A stretch of DNA of 34,832 bases from Burkholderiales bacterium (GCA_025360815.1 JANYBL010000060.1:1-34832); one strand, 5' to 3'; shown: positions 10,512-19,464, numbered from the stretch's first letter. Notes: generated from the letters alone by a model not told the origin. Translations and numbers: made by a program.

Positions 10512-10675
10512 GGGCTGCGCAGGTTTTCGTTTAACGCAAAACAGAAAACTGCATAGCGCTTATTTGTGGGAATGTAAATATTGCGCTCATTCATTGACGA
10601 ACCAAATCATACGGCTGTCCCACGGTGCGGCCACTCCATCTCGGTGCGCTTACTCCACCCGTTTTGAGATCGAGA

Positions 10676-11404
10676 ATGAAGAATCACCGTATGTCCGACC
10701 ATCAAACTGGAAGGGTGTCTTGTCTAGGCGAGCTATTCACTTCTCAGCAGGAACGCGCCAACACGCAACGTCGCTCTTTCTTGGCTTTCGTAACTGGCAT
10801 CGCCGCGGGACTACTGGCTCCCTAGCCAGCCGTCTCCGCTACGGCCCTGCGGCAAGTCCATGATTTGCGCGGCTTGGTAACGATCAACGGTGTTCGCGCC
10901 ACCATAGATGCTTTCATCGTTCCAGGCGATGTTGTCATGACCGGCACCGATGGCTACTTCTTTTTTGTGATTGGTAAATCGGCATTTGTGTTGCGTTGAC
11001 GAAGCGAATTGCTCATTGAAAAGCCCGCCGCCGATGCCTATGGCCCGGTATACGGTTTGTTGCGATTGGTGTCAGGGGCGCTCGGCGCAACCTTCCGACG
11101 CAGTACATCGGCTCGTCTGCAAGCGGCCCGCCACTACTGGTGTTCGCGGCACCGGCGTTTATATGGAGACTCGCAGCAATGGCACTTATTTTTGTACCTG
11201 CTAGAGCAAGACCGAAATTTTCGTAACCGCCGCACCAATCGAAAAAGAATGGGTGAAAGGCGAGCGTCACTCACCGCGCATAATTTCGACGCAAAAAATG
11301 CACCCGGCTACTTCATGCCCGCCCCGTTCGAAACGCATACCGATGACGAAATGGATATTCTGCAAAAGTGTGTTGGTCGTCGCACTCTGTGGATAAAAAT
11401 ATAA
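10676..11404 (+). pseudogene. Decayed FecR-domain protein gene
   Basis: No intact reading frame spans this stretch, but pieces of one protein follow in order. In frame 2, after ATG 10676 or 10691, a signal-like segment (RRSFLAFVTGIAAGLLAP) meets TAG at 10823. The same frame continues with LRGLVTINGVRATIDAFIVP, GDVVMTGTDGYFFFVIGKSA and FVLR to TGA at 10997, then resumes with LLRLVSGALGATF. The homology then moves to frame 3 near 11120 (TGVRGTGVYMETRSNGTYFC), with TAG at 11202, and on through EIFVTAAPIEKEW. It returns to frame 2 near a six-A run at 11293-11298 (PGYFMPAPFETHTDDEMDIL) and ends at TAA 11402. The GxVTING, GDxVxTG, FVIGKSAF and GVRGTGVY pattern is that of secreted FecR-domain proteins. 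Three stops and two frame changes argue for true decay rather than one sequencing error. Confidence 0.78.
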
Positions 11405-11470
11405 TTCAATAATATTCCTTCCCATAACGCCTGCTATTCTGCACGGCAGGTTCAAGACATTTTCGCCAAG

Positions 11471-12313
11471 TTACGCCGCAGACCAATCAACAATACCAAA
11501 ATGCGCCGTTGCCAAAATCACTAAGCCAAACGCAATGCGATACCACGCGAAGACCGTGAAATCATGCGTGCTGATATAACGAATCAACCATCGCACCACT
11601 ACAAATGCGGATGCAAATGCGGCGACAAAACCAACCGTAAACGCCGGAAGGTCCTCGCCAGATAAGGCGTTTCGGGCACCCCACAGTGAATAAACGGTCG
11701 CACCAAACAAGGTTGGCATGGCCAAGAAAAACGTAAACTCGGTTGCACATTTTCGTGAAAAGCCAAAAAATAATCCACCAATAATCGTGGCGCCCGAGCG
11801 CGATGTGCCGGGGATTAGCGCTGCGCATTGCGCTATGCCAAACCGAAGCGCGTCTTTCCATGTCATCGCATCCACGCTGTCGATCAACACCACATCGGTG
11901 TTTTGCAAACGTTTTTTATACCAATGCTCTGCAAATAAAATAATAAATCCGCCAATAATGAAAGCAAGTGCAACCGGCACTGGCTTGAACAAAACTGCTT
12001 TGATCGCCTTATAAAAAAATTGCGCCAATATAGCGAATGGTAAGAATGCGACGATCAGATTTAGCGTAAATTTCTGCGCGATGGAATCCGAAAAGAGCCC
12101 GGAAAAAGTTGAAATAATGCGCGCTCGAAATTCCCAACATACCGCCAAGATCGCCCCAAACTGAATCACAATCTTGAAGACGTCCCCGTCATCTTTGAAG
12201 TGAATCAAGTCACCCACCAATATCAGATGGCCAGTCGACGAGATCGGCAAAAACTCTGTCAACCCTTCTACAACGCCGAGAATTAAAGCCTTAAACAAAA
12301 CAATAAAATCCAA
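11471..12313 (-). CDS. uppP: Undecaprenyl-diphosphatase UppP (BacA)
   Basis: A 280-residue polytopic membrane enzyme that dephosphorylates undecaprenyl diphosphate, recycling the lipid carrier for peptidoglycan and surface polysaccharides. Signatures are [17 protein letters not shown] at residues 14-30 (E16, E20, H29 in the active-site region) and [13 protein letters not shown] at 168-180 with R172; both are diagnostic for the BacA/UppP family. The length is close to the family norm. The start is a TTG preceded by AGGAG five bases upstream on the minus strand (about 12319-12323), which supports the non-ATG start. Its 3' end converges with the FecR pseudogene. The DUF1439 lipoprotein gene lies about 60 bases upstream on the same strand. 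Confidence 0.97.
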   Translation of the reverse strand: MDFIVLFKALILGVVEGLTEFLPISSTGHLILVGDLIHFKDDGDVFKIVIQFGAILAVCWEFRARIISTFSGLFSDSIAQKFTLNLIVAFLPFAILAQFFYKAIKAVLFKPVPVALAFIIGGFIILFAEHWYKKRLQNTDVVLIDSVDAMTWKDALRFGIAQCAALIPGTSRSGATIIGGLFFGFSRKCATEFTFFLAMPTLFGATVYSLWGARNALSGEDLPAFTVGFVAAFASAFVVVRWLIRYISTHDFTVFAWYRIAFGLVILATAHFGIVDWSAA

Positions 12314-12374
12314 TTTAGCTCCTGAAATATTTGTTATTAATTCGCGTTTAAATAAACGATGTTTTCGCGCGAAG

Positions 12375-12926
12375 CTATCGCATCACCAGCGCTATCCCGT
12401 CACGGTGTACATCTACGCGTTGGGGATTGAGTGTCATACCGTATCGCTTTAAGTCCTCTTCCTTGAAACTATAGAGCGGCCGACCTTCCAAATAATCCTG
12501 GGCAATTGCAGAAGCGGCCTTCGCCATTGCGGCAGAAATAGCGTCAGGCATATTATCGGCGCGCAATGCGTCAACTCTTGCATCGCTTAAAAATATTTCG
12601 CGCGTCGCTGGTTTGTAACGCGGAAAACCAGACATCACCACCGTGCCGGACATGTTTTTGTTGGTGAGTAGTAGCTTAACGTCGGCATCAAAGGTAAAGC
12701 CTAAGCGGATAGGTTTGCCGGTTTCCTCAATGGCATCGATCCGAGGGCGGGAGAGCTTTACGTCCAACAATCCGGCAACACTTTTTTCAACCGGGAAACG
12801 CTTGGAGAGTCGCTCTGATAATTCCCGGTGCGAAAATTTAATTTCATGCGGCAGTATAAAATTGGTGGCGCAGCCAGCCAACAAAAACACAGTGGTCAAA
12901 AAACTCAACGCAGCGCGACCGTTCAT
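12375..12926 (-). CDS. DUF1439 (YceB-like) lipoprotein
   Basis: A 183-residue predicted lipoprotein. The N-terminus has an Arg, a hydrophobic stretch and the lipobox LLAGC with Cys19, followed by [19 protein letters not shown], the typical opening of DUF1439 proteins such as E. coli YceB. The start at 12926 is chosen because AGGA sits eight bases upstream and gives a normal signal peptide; a longer reading to 12971 would put 15 extra residues in front of it. The mature part is a mixed alpha/beta domain with no catalytic motif that I recognise. It should be anchored to an envelope membrane. The function of the family is not established. It may share a transcript with uppP. Confidence 0.82.
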   Translation of the reverse strand: MNGRAALSFLTTVFLLAGCATNFILPHEIKFSHRELSERLSKRFPVEKSVAGLLDVKLSRPRIDAIEETGKPIRLGFTFDADVKLLLTNKNMSGTVVMSGFPRYKPATREIFLSDARVDALRADNMPDAISAAMAKAASAIAQDYLEGRPLYSFKEEDLKRYGMTLNPQRVDVHRDGIALVMR

Positions 12927-12985
12927 TCTGAAAATTCCTTTTAGCGCTTCTGAATATAATTGCAACAACAACTATTTACGCGGAC

Positions 12986-13345
12986 TTATGCGTATGAACG
13001 AATTTTTTTCGCCACAAAGCTGGAAATTCTTGCTGGGAGCGCGATTGCTTCTTGCTCGAAACGTATGCCAATTCCGTTCGGGTCAAATGCACCGTCGGCA
13101 GTAAAAATAGCGCTCATCGCGCGACCTGGCTTGTCCTCGGGTTGATCAACCCCCTCGTGCTGATAGCCTGATTCGGTTGACCATCGCAACGCGCGCTGCA
13201 CATCGTCTTTGGCATAGCAGAGTTGGAATCCAAGCAAATCACCATCATAAGTTTCCCATATGTACAAATCAAAATAGTCATCGTGAAACCAGCGGCGGTG
13301 CTTGCTTGATTCATATTGTGTGACGTGTGCCACTTCATTGAGCAT
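12986..13345 (-). CDS. Conserved hypothetical protein
   Basis: A 119-residue soluble protein with no signal peptide or membrane segment. Distinctive motifs are YESSKHRRWFHDDYFDLYIW near the N-terminus and QPEDKPGRAMS in the middle, with an alternating aromatic/acidic pattern suggesting a small beta-rich domain. A strong GGAGG Shine-Dalgarno sequence lies nine bases before the ATG at 13345, which supports a real, well-translated gene. I recall similar proteins in other betaproteobacteria but know no function, so none is assigned. It lies between the lipoprotein gene and ptsI on the same strand, about 75 bases from ptsI. Confidence 0.75.
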   Translation of the reverse strand: MLNEVAHVTQYESSKHRRWFHDDYFDLYIWETYDGDLLGFQLCYAKDDVQRALRWSTESGYQHEGVDQPEDKPGRAMSAIFTADGAFDPNGIGIRFEQEAIALPARISSFVAKKIRSYA

Positions 13346-13421
13346 GAGTCTTTTCCTCCGCAGCTATGATGTGAATTAGACGAGACAACGTGAGATGGAA
13401 CAACGATTTTGCAACAAAATT

Positions 13422-15161
13422 CTACGCATTCAATTTAGCCAACAGCAGATGAATTTTTTCCGCGTCATCTGCCTTCAGAATTTTTGTCGCAAACGGTTCG
13501 ATATCTGGCAAATTAGACATCAACACCCGCTGCTTTACGGGCAACAAATTAGCAGGATGCATTGAAAAATGTTTGAGCCCAAACCCAAGCAAGAGCCGCG
13601 TCAATGCCAAGTCTCCTGCCATTTCACCACACACAGCAACGGGAACATTGGCGGCATTCGCTTGGCGAATCACGCTCGCGATAAGCGATAAAACCGCCGG
13701 GTGCAAGGGGTCATATAAATGCGCCACTGCATCGTCAGTACGATCAATCGCCAACGTGTACTGAATCAAATCGTTAGTACCAATCGACAAAAAATCGAGC
13801 TTCTTTAAAAACATCGGTAGCGCGATGGCTGCCGCCGGGATCTCAATCATCCCGCCAACTTGAATGTTCTCATTGAATTTCTTGCCTTCGGCTTTGAGTT
13901 CGGCTTTGGCCATATCCAATGCCGCAATGGTCTGTCGCAATTCGGCTGTGGAAACTAGCATTGGGATCAAAATGCGCACATCGCCATAGCGCGAAGCCCG
14001 CAAAATCGCCCGAAGTTGTGTATTAAATAGTTGTGGCTCAGACAAGCAATAGCGAATCGCTCGCAAGCCTAGAGCCGAATGTGCAGTCGAGCTAATTTCC
14101 TCGTCGAGCGTCTTGTCTGCGCCAATATCGAGAGTACGAATCACCACTGGCTGGCCGCGCATACCCTCGGCGACCGTTCTATAAGCCGCAAACTGCTCTT
14201 CCTCGGACGGGCTGTCTTTTCGGTTCATAAACAAAAATTCAGTCCGGAACAAGCCGATTCCAGTGGCCCCTGATTTTTTAACGGCATCCAAATCTGTCGG
14301 CAATTCGATATTAGCGTGGAGCTCAACCACCGTGCCGTCTAACGTTTCAGCAGTTGCGGTTTTGATGCGTGATAATTTCTGCCGCTCTAGTTTCCACTGA
14401 TGTTGTTTGAGGCGATATTCCGTGAGTACGGTCTCATCAGGCTCAACAATTACCACCCCCTGTGTGCCGTCGACAATAATCACTTCGTCTTCACGCACGA
14501 GTTCCCGCGCGGTGTGCAGGGCAACAATCGCCGGAATGCCCAAACTCCGCGCCAGTATTGCCGTATGGGACGTTGAGCCGCCCACATCGGTCACGAATGC
14601 GGCAACCTGATGATCTTTGAACAAAATCACATCGGCGGGCGATAAATCATGCGCCACTAAAATTGTATCTTCAATGCGTTCGCGTAATTTTTCCGGCACC
14701 ACGCCACCTTGGCCGGAAAGCGCCGCCACAACACGCTCGGCCACTTGGCGTACATCGGTTCTGCGTTCGCGCAGATACTCGTCTTGCACATCGGCAAACT
14801 GCGCGAGCAAATCATCCAGCTGCAATTTCAGCGCCCATTCTGCGTTACAGGATTCGCGCGCAATTACCTCGCGCGGCGTTTCGGTAAACGAAGGGTCTTC
14901 CAAAATCATCCGATGCACGGTCACAAATGCAGCCATGTCAGCCGAGGCGTCGCCCCGATGCGACACCTTTATTTCTGCTTCCAACGCGTCGAGTTCTGTG
15001 CGGACCTGTTTGACGGCCTTGTCAAAGCGCTTTACTTCACGGGCGATAAATTCTTCAGGTATTTGATAGTGATCGACTTCGAGTGAAGTTGCTGTCACCA
15101 AATGTGCGTGGCCAATCGCAATGCCGCCCGAAACACCGAGTCCATGCAGCGTAAAAGACAC
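13422..15161 (-). CDS. ptsI: PTS enzyme I (phosphoenolpyruvate-protein phosphotransferase)
   Basis: A 579-residue enzyme I, a typical length. It takes phosphate from phosphoenolpyruvate on H199 (GGSTSHTAILARSLGIPAIV) and passes it to HPr. The PEP-binding barrel is marked by GIGLFRTEFLFMNR near 301-314, FLSIGTNDLIQYTLAIDRTD near 457-476 and C511 in VAVCGEMAGD. The GTG start at 15161 directly abuts the ptsH stop, with a GAGG-like site inside the end of ptsH, so the two are translationally coupled. With EIIA-Man and HPr upstream but no sugar permease gene in view, the operon fits the regulatory PTS common in betaproteobacteria (inference). Confidence 0.97.
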   Translation of the reverse strand: MSFTLHGLGVSGGIAIGHAHLVTATSLEVDHYQIPEEFIAREVKRFDKAVKQVRTELDALEAEIKVSHRGDASADMAAFVTVHRMILEDPSFTETPREVIARESCNAEWALKLQLDDLLAQFADVQDEYLRERRTDVRQVAERVVAALSGQGGVVPEKLRERIEDTILVAHDLSPADVILFKDHQVAAFVTDVGGSTSHTAILARSLGIPAIVALHTARELVREDEVIIVDGTQGVVIVEPDETVLTEYRLKQHQWKLERQKLSRIKTATAETLDGTVVELHANIELPTDLDAVKKSGATGIGLFRTEFLFMNRKDSPSEEEQFAAYRTVAEGMRGQPVVIRTLDIGADKTLDEEISSTAHSALGLRAIRYCLSEPQLFNTQLRAILRASRYGDVRILIPMLVSTAELRQTIAALDMAKAELKAEGKKFNENIQVGGMIEIPAAAIALPMFLKKLDFLSIGTNDLIQYTLAIDRTDDAVAHLYDPLHPAVLSLIASVIRQANAANVPVAVCGEMAGDLALTRLLLGFGLKHFSMHPANLLPVKQRVLMSNLPDIEPFATKILKADDAEKIHLLLAKLNA

Positions 15162-15431
15162 CTATTCGCCCTCGCCAAATTTATGATTGATCAACTCGAC
15201 CACCGCAGCCATCGCGCCGGTTTCATCGGCTCCAACGGCCTCCAGCTCAACCATAGTGCCTTTGCCGGCGGCTAACATCATTACGCCCATGATCGATTTG
15301 GCGTTTACCCGCTTGCCGGCTTTGGTGATAAAAACATCCGCCGTAAATTGACCGGCGGTCTGTGTGAGTTTTGCCGACGCGCGAGCGTGCAAGCCAAGTT
15401 TGTTGATGATCTCGATTTCTTGTTTTAGCAC
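15162..15431 (-). CDS. ptsH: PTS phosphocarrier protein HPr
   Basis: An 89-residue HPr. Starting at the GTG at 15431 puts the active-site histidine at H15 (NKLGLHARASAKL) and the regulatory serine at S46 (VNAKSIMGVMML), the canonical numbering for both, and an AAGG motif lies about seven bases upstream. A longer reading to 15467 would shift both residues. HPr carries phosphate from enzyme I to EIIA. The Ser46 site keeps the sequence expected of an HPr-kinase substrate, but no hprK gene is in view. Its start overlaps the end of the EIIA gene by seven bases and its stop abuts ptsI. Confidence 0.95.
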   Translation of the reverse strand: MLKQEIEIINKLGLHARASAKLTQTAGQFTADVFITKAGKRVNAKSIMGVMMLAAGKGTMVELEAVGADETGAMAAVVELINHKFGEGE

Positions 15432-15847
15432 GGCGATGCCTTTATGGAACCTGCTGGCTGGGAGCAAGGCATCGAAATCACGCCCTCTTTCCCGCCACTC
15501 AGTGTTTTTTCAATCAACGTTTGCATGCCTGAATCGCGATAGGTGAGCGCCTTCACCAACATCGGCAAATTCACGCCAGAAACCCCTTCAATGCGACCCG
15601 GCTCCAACAAGCGACAGGCAATGTTGGCCGGCGTTGCGCCAAAAATATCGGTCAGCACTAACACCCCATCGCCCTGATCAAGAAAACGAATCAAATCTCG
15701 CCCCTGCGGCAGGATTGCATCGGGATCGTCGTGGATGGTGACGCCAAGTTGACGCAAATACAAAGGGCGCTTGCCCATCACGTGGGAGGCGCAGTGGATC
15801 AAGCTTTCGCCCAAAGTGCCATGCGCAACAATAAGAAGACCGATCAT
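15425..15847 (-). CDS. PTS EIIA component, mannose family
   Basis: A 140-residue single-domain EIIA of the mannose (EIIA-Man) type. MIGLLIVAHGTLGESLI places the phospho-accepting histidine at H9, and LVLTDIFGATPANIA is the second signature. It has no fused EIIB domain. The start is taken as ATG 15847; an in-frame TTG at 15862 is also possible. The 3' end overlaps the ptsH start by seven bases, and the order EIIA-ptsH-ptsI is usual in betaproteobacteria. Because no EIIB, EIIC or EIID is present, its phosphorylation probably serves regulation rather than sugar uptake (inference). Confidence 0.92.
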   Translation of the reverse strand: MIGLLIVAHGTLGESLIHCASHVMGKRPLYLRQLGVTIHDDPDAILPQGRDLIRFLDQGDGVLVLTDIFGATPANIACRLLEPGRIEGVSGVNLPMLVKALTYRDSGMQTLIEKTLSGGKEGVISMPCSQPAGSIKASPC

Positions 15848-15990
15848 GTATCGATTGCTCAAAAAAATAATAATAATATTTTAACCGATCGCGCCTGTCT
15901 TCGCGCCGTCTAAGTGTCTATGGCGCCCCAGCACTTGCAACGCTTGGCGCAACTTCAGGTTTGGCGCGCAGCATGGCTCGCGCAGCATTG

Positions 15991-17388
15991 TTATATTGCA
16001 GAGGTGGCTGCGCTAGCTGAAGCCAATGCCTGCGACGTAAGCTGCGGCGCACAGGCCCGCTCTGTCGGAAACGTCGCGGTGAAGGTTGAGCCGTGGTGAG
16101 CTATGTCTTGTGAACTGGCAATACCGATATGCCCGCCGTGACGCAACAACACATGTTTGACAATCGCCAAGCCCAGCCCCGTACCGCCCGCGACGCGTGA
16201 ACGGCCGCGATCAACCCGGTAAAAGCGCTCTGTTAAGCGCGGTAAATGCTCTGCAGGAATACCCTCGCCATTATCTTGAACGGCAAAAAAGGGTGCGCCG
16301 CTTTTGGTGCTCCAGCGAATATGAATCCGCCCGCCCTTTGGTGTATAGCGGACAGCGTTAGTCACGAGATTGCTTAGCGCACTCGATACCTCATCTCGAT
16401 TACCGGCGAGCCATCCGTCGTCAAGCTCTTGAACAATCGCATGCGCGCCGTTGGATAAATGCTGGGCATCGAGCGCGATGCTGGCGATCAATTCAGGCAT
16501 GTTGATAGGTGCGGTGGCCAAGCGGTTTCGATTGTCTTCCAGACGCGACAGTGTCAGTAGATCATTCACCAGCCGCTCCATGCGAACCGTCTGCGTGCTC
16601 ATGTGAGCGAGTGATTTTTCGACGATGACGTGGTTGTCACTACCGCCATTCATGAGTGTTTCTAAAAACCCCAGCAGCACCGTGAGGGGCGTGCGCAATT
16701 CATGCGAGACGTTAGCGACAAAATCACGCCGCATCGTCTCCAACTGCTCCCGCTCTGAAATATCACGCGATAACAACAGCATTTGCTCATCACCAAATGA
16801 AACCAGCTGCACGCTCAAGGTAATCTCAGTTGGCGACGGCGAGGCTTTTGATTGCGAAATCTTAAGCGTGAGCGGCTCGCCAAATTTGCGTGCATTGAGA
16901 TATTCAATAAACTCGGGATAACGAATCAAATATGTGATCGTCTGCATCCGGTCACGATCCAGCGAGATCGACCAATGCGCCTCCGCATTGGGGTTGCACC
17001 AGACGATGTTGTATTGGTTGTCCAACATCACCGCGCCGTCGGGCAGGGCGGATGCGGCTTCCTGGAAGCGCCCCAAGCTCACCGCCAGCACCTGCTGCGC
17101 ATTGCGTTCGGTGCGAATCAGACGATATAAGTTGCCTAGGGTGTCGCCCCAAACCCCCAGCCCATCTGGCAAGGTCGCAGCTTTGGGATCCTCGAGCCAG
17201 TCGGAAAGCTGCGCGAGTTTCCACGCATAGTAAGCAAAGCAAATGAAAACGGTGATGAGGGCGACAACAAGCCCGGTCGCCGTGTCGAACACCAGACCGA
17301 CAATGCCGCCCAACACTGCCACTATCAGCGCAACACGCACCAGCGCAATCAGTGTTGTTTTTTGAACAGCCGAAAAAGCCATGAGCAT
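15991..17388 (-). CDS. phoR: Phosphate regulon sensor histidine kinase PhoR
   Basis: A 465-residue membrane kinase. Two hydrophobic stretches (about 13-33 and 39-55) form a short hairpin anchor with almost no periplasmic part, as in PhoR. A PAS-like region follows (about 105-210, LPDGAVMLDNQYNIVWCNPN). HisKA has H229 in FVANVSHELRTPLTVLLGFL, and the ATPase has LSNLVTNAVRYTPKGG, VQDNGEGIP and GGTGLGLAIVKHVLLRHGG. The C-terminus adds an Ala/Ser/Thr-rich tail of about 25 residues. ATG 17388 is used; an ATG two codons later is equally possible and neither has a strong ribosome site. phoB lies 173 bases upstream on the same strand. No phoU or pst genes are present in the window. Confidence 0.92.
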   Translation of the reverse strand: MLMAFSAVQKTTLIALVRVALIVAVLGGIVGLVFDTATGLVVALITVFICFAYYAWKLAQLSDWLEDPKAATLPDGLGVWGDTLGNLYRLIRTERNAQQVLAVSLGRFQEAASALPDGAVMLDNQYNIVWCNPNAEAHWSISLDRDRMQTITYLIRYPEFIEYLNARKFGEPLTLKISQSKASPSPTEITLSVQLVSFGDEQMLLLSRDISEREQLETMRRDFVANVSHELRTPLTVLLGFLETLMNGGSDNHVIVEKSLAHMSTQTVRMERLVNDLLTLSRLEDNRNRLATAPINMPELIASIALDAQHLSNGAHAIVQELDDGWLAGNRDEVSSALSNLVTNAVRYTPKGGRIHIRWSTKSGAPFFAVQDNGEGIPAEHLPRLTERFYRVDRGRSRVAGGTGLGLAIVKHVLLRHGGHIGIASSQDIAHHGSTFTATFPTERACAPQLTSQALASASAATSAI

Positions 17389-17561
17389 TTGCGCGGAATA
17401 AGAAAAGCGAAATATGGATCAGCCAACAATTGCAAAATCAGCCAAAAAAGCCAACTTCACTATCAATAATTGCTATGTTACGCCAAGCGAACGGTTTTAT
17501 TGCGAAGGGTATTGAGGCAGTCGGTACAGCCATTGCCGAATCAGCGATGCAAAGGTTGGTG

Positions 17562-18248
17562 CTATTCCAGCGCGAACCGATACCCGCTACCGCGTACCGT
17601 GTGAATCAAATTTTCATGTCCCGAAGGCGTGAGCGCCGAGCGCAGGCGGCGAATATGCACATCCACCGTCCGCTCCTCAATGAAAACATGATCTCCCCAT
17701 ACAAAATCGAGCAATTGAGTTCGCGAATAAACGCGTTCCAGATGCGTCATGAAAAAATGTAACAGCCGAAATTCAGTCGGTCCCATCGCTAGGGTTTTGC
17801 CGTTGCCCGACACCTTATGCGAAGCTGGGTCGAGTTTTAAACCATGGTATTCAATGGTGTCTTGCGTGAGTTCCGGTGCGCGCCGACGCAGCACGGCCTT
17901 AATTCGCGCTTCGAGCTCACGTACCGAAAACGGCTTTGTCATGTAATCATCGGCACCGGTTTCAAGGCCTCTGAGCTTATCTTCTTCTTCACCACGAGCC
18001 GTCAGCAATATAATCGGCAAGCTCTTGGTGCGCGAATCGCCACGTAGCCGACGGGCCATGTCGACGCCACTCATGCCAGGCAGCATCCAGTCTAGCAGCG
18101 CCAAATCAGGCAGTTCGACCTGTATATGCTTCAACGCCTCTTCCGCCGTATCGTGCGTCAACACACGATAGCCGCCCATTTGCAGATTAATCTGAATGAG
18201 ATCCTGAATCGCCGGCTCGTCTTCTACCACCATGATCGTTGGGTTCAT
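17562..18248 (-). CDS. phoB: Phosphate regulon response regulator PhoB
   Basis: A 228-residue OmpR/PhoB-type regulator. The receiver has E9-D10 (MVVEDEPAIQ), phospho-acceptor D53 (LLDWMLPGMSG) and K105 (YMTKPFSVRELEARI). The winged-helix domain is clear from MGPTEFRLLHFFMTHLERVY, HVFIEERTVDVHIRRLR and the end LIHTVRGSGYRFALE. The close match to PhoB at LLDWMLPG and GPTEFRLLHFFM, with the adjacent phoR, supports the symbol. AAAGG lies seven bases upstream of ATG 18248. It would activate phosphate-starvation genes by binding Pho boxes (family knowledge). A weak Pho-box-like half-site lies about 105-122 bases upstream. Confidence 0.94.
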   Translation of the reverse strand: MNPTIMVVEDEPAIQDLIQINLQMGGYRVLTHDTAEEALKHIQVELPDLALLDWMLPGMSGVDMARRLRGDSRTKSLPIILLTARGEEEDKLRGLETGADDYMTKPFSVRELEARIKAVLRRRAPELTQDTIEYHGLKLDPASHKVSGNGKTLAMGPTEFRLLHFFMTHLERVYSRTQLLDFVWGDHVFIEERTVDVHIRRLRSALTPSGHENLIHTVRGSGYRFALE

Positions 18249-18352
18249 TGTTATACCTTTGTTAACCGTTGTTTTGCTTGGGTTTGGAGCAGGATAGTGG
18301 TGGGTTTGGATGCGACAATAATTTTAGCGTTACTGCATCATATTTCAGGTTT

Positions 18353-18370
18353 GTTAAGGTTGTGTGACAG
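18353..18370 (-). promoter_or_regulatory. Possible Pho-box half-site upstream of phoB
   Basis: On the minus strand this reads CTGTCACACAACCTTAAC. The first seven bases match the Pho-box repeat CTGTCAT at six positions, but the expected second repeat after the four-base spacer matches poorly. The position upstream of phoB would suit autoregulation. This is a weak call. Confidence 0.22.
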
Positions 18371-18476
18371 GTTTCTTGGCTTTAGGAGGAACCAAATACG
18401 AGTTTCCGTGGATTGCGGTTTTTTGTAGTTCCACGTAAGCTCTAAATTGGCATGAAGCTGATGCTGCTTAATAAGA

Positions 18477-18746
18477 ATGCACCTCACGTTGCACTTCATT
18501 TTTCTACGAATTCACGTTAGATCTAAAACGAAGGTTCCTATAGGCTCATTCGGTTTTAAGTTGATAATCGTCGTGGTAATAATTGCTGCTTTTGTAGTTC
18601 CATTGTGGCGAATCACAACTAAAGCCGGGTTCCCGGGCATATTTTCGTTACTGATGTTTGTGCCCATGCTAAATTTAAATCTCTTTGGGGTATTTGCTTT
18701 CATAAAATGGCCGGTTGAAAAAACTCGTGACGCCATAAATCATTAA
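18477..18746 (+). CDS. Small hypothetical membrane protein
   Basis: An 89-residue protein with two predicted membrane segments (FKLIIVVVIIAAFVVPLW at about 27-44 and FSLLMFVPMLNLNLFGVFAF near 56-75) joined by RITTKAGFPGI. The end is a charged tail, KWPVEKTRDAINH. The pattern of KAGFPGI, then a VPMLNL helix, then a FAFIKWP end resembles small bacterial membrane proteins I have seen before, but I cannot name a family. The start is uncertain: ATG 18477 has no good ribosome site and about 20 residues come before the first membrane segment. A good AGGAGG at 18383-18388 is too far upstream to serve this start. It sits alone between phoB and the DUF971 gene. Confidence 0.5.
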   Translation: MHLTLHFIFLRIHVRSKTKVPIGSFGFKLIIVVVIIAAFVVPLWRITTKAGFPGIFSLLMFVPMLNLNLFGVFAFIKWPVEKTRDAINH

Positions 18747-19032
18747 CGGCGCTCGGTCAATTGCCCAAACGCTGCCCATTTTTTTGGTCGGACAGGCTCC
18801 TTCCGTCCCACACCGATTGATAATTATTCGTTGTCACCATGGGTTTACCATTGCCGTTGGGCAGAACGCGCAATTGTTAATTTTGACCGCTTTACGCAAT
18901 TCATAGTTGGACGATGCCTCAAACGCCGCACCAGCACTAGAGTTCGAAGAGTTTTCTTCTGCGTGCTTGGTTACACCCCGCCTACGGCTCAACACCAAGT
19001 ATCATGTGATCTCACAATGAGGCTTAAAAAAC

Positions 19033-19410
19033 ATGGCAGGCTTAACCCCCAATTCCCCGCGCCCGTCGGAAATCAAGCTGCACCAGCAATCGCGGGAGCT
19101 GGAGCTGACGTTTGATGATGGCAAATCGTTCCGCTTTTCGTGCGAATTGTTGCGTGTGTATTCGCCATCGGCTGAGGTGCGCGGACATGGGCCGGGACAA
19201 GAGGTCTTGCAAGTAGGGAAAAAGAACGTGAAGATTACGGCAATTGACCCCGTCGGCAACTACGCGGTGAAGCTGGTCTTTTCGGACGGGCACGACACGG
19301 GGCTTTATTCATGGGATTATTTTTATGAGCTCGGCATGAAGCAGGATAGCCAATGGCAATCCTATTTGACGCGGATGGAGCAGGCCGGGGCGAGCCGAGA
19401 GTCGCATTGA
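19033..19410 (+). CDS. DUF971 / GBBH-like N-terminal domain protein
   Basis: A 125-residue protein consisting of one DUF971 domain, the zinc-ribbon-like fold also found at the N-terminus of gamma-butyrobetaine hydroxylase. Typical features are SRELELTFDDGKSFRFSCEL, LLRVYSPSAEVRGHG, ITAIDPVGNYAVKLVFSDGH and the DTGLYSWDYFYELG signature near the end. The cysteine set is sparse, with only one Cys in SCELLR, so metal binding in this copy is doubtful. The gene is commonly found next to ubiE in betaproteobacteria, and here the gap to ubiE is 54 bases. Its role is not established; some DUF971 relatives are linked to iron-sulfur cluster proteins. Confidence 0.88.
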   Translation: MAGLTPNSPRPSEIKLHQQSRELELTFDDGKSFRFSCELLRVYSPSAEVRGHGPGQEVLQVGKKNVKITAIDPVGNYAVKLVFSDGHDTGLYSWDYFYELGMKQDSQWQSYLTRMEQAGASRESH

Positions 19411-19464
19411 GCGTAAAATCAACAATAAAATCAAGCACAAAGACGGCAACAATTTGGAGCAGTC

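Noticed and set aside
10519-10552. Possible terminator hairpin after pilL (GCAGGTTTTC with GAAAACTGC)
   Set aside because: The stem needs a bulge, the loop is long and no T-run follows, so it is too weak to call.
12643-13104. 153-codon plus-strand open frame
   Set aside because: It runs opposite the DUF1439 lipoprotein and the next hypothetical gene, both of which have good ribosome sites and sensible N-termini.
17430-17762. 110-codon plus-strand open frame between phoR and phoB
   Set aside because: Its second half is antisense to the phoB winged-helix domain and the product has no domain features.
18747-19032. Open frame continuing past the small membrane protein stop
   Set aside because: The translated sequence is rich in Arg, Cys and Thr, shows no domain and runs into the DUF971 gene out of frame.
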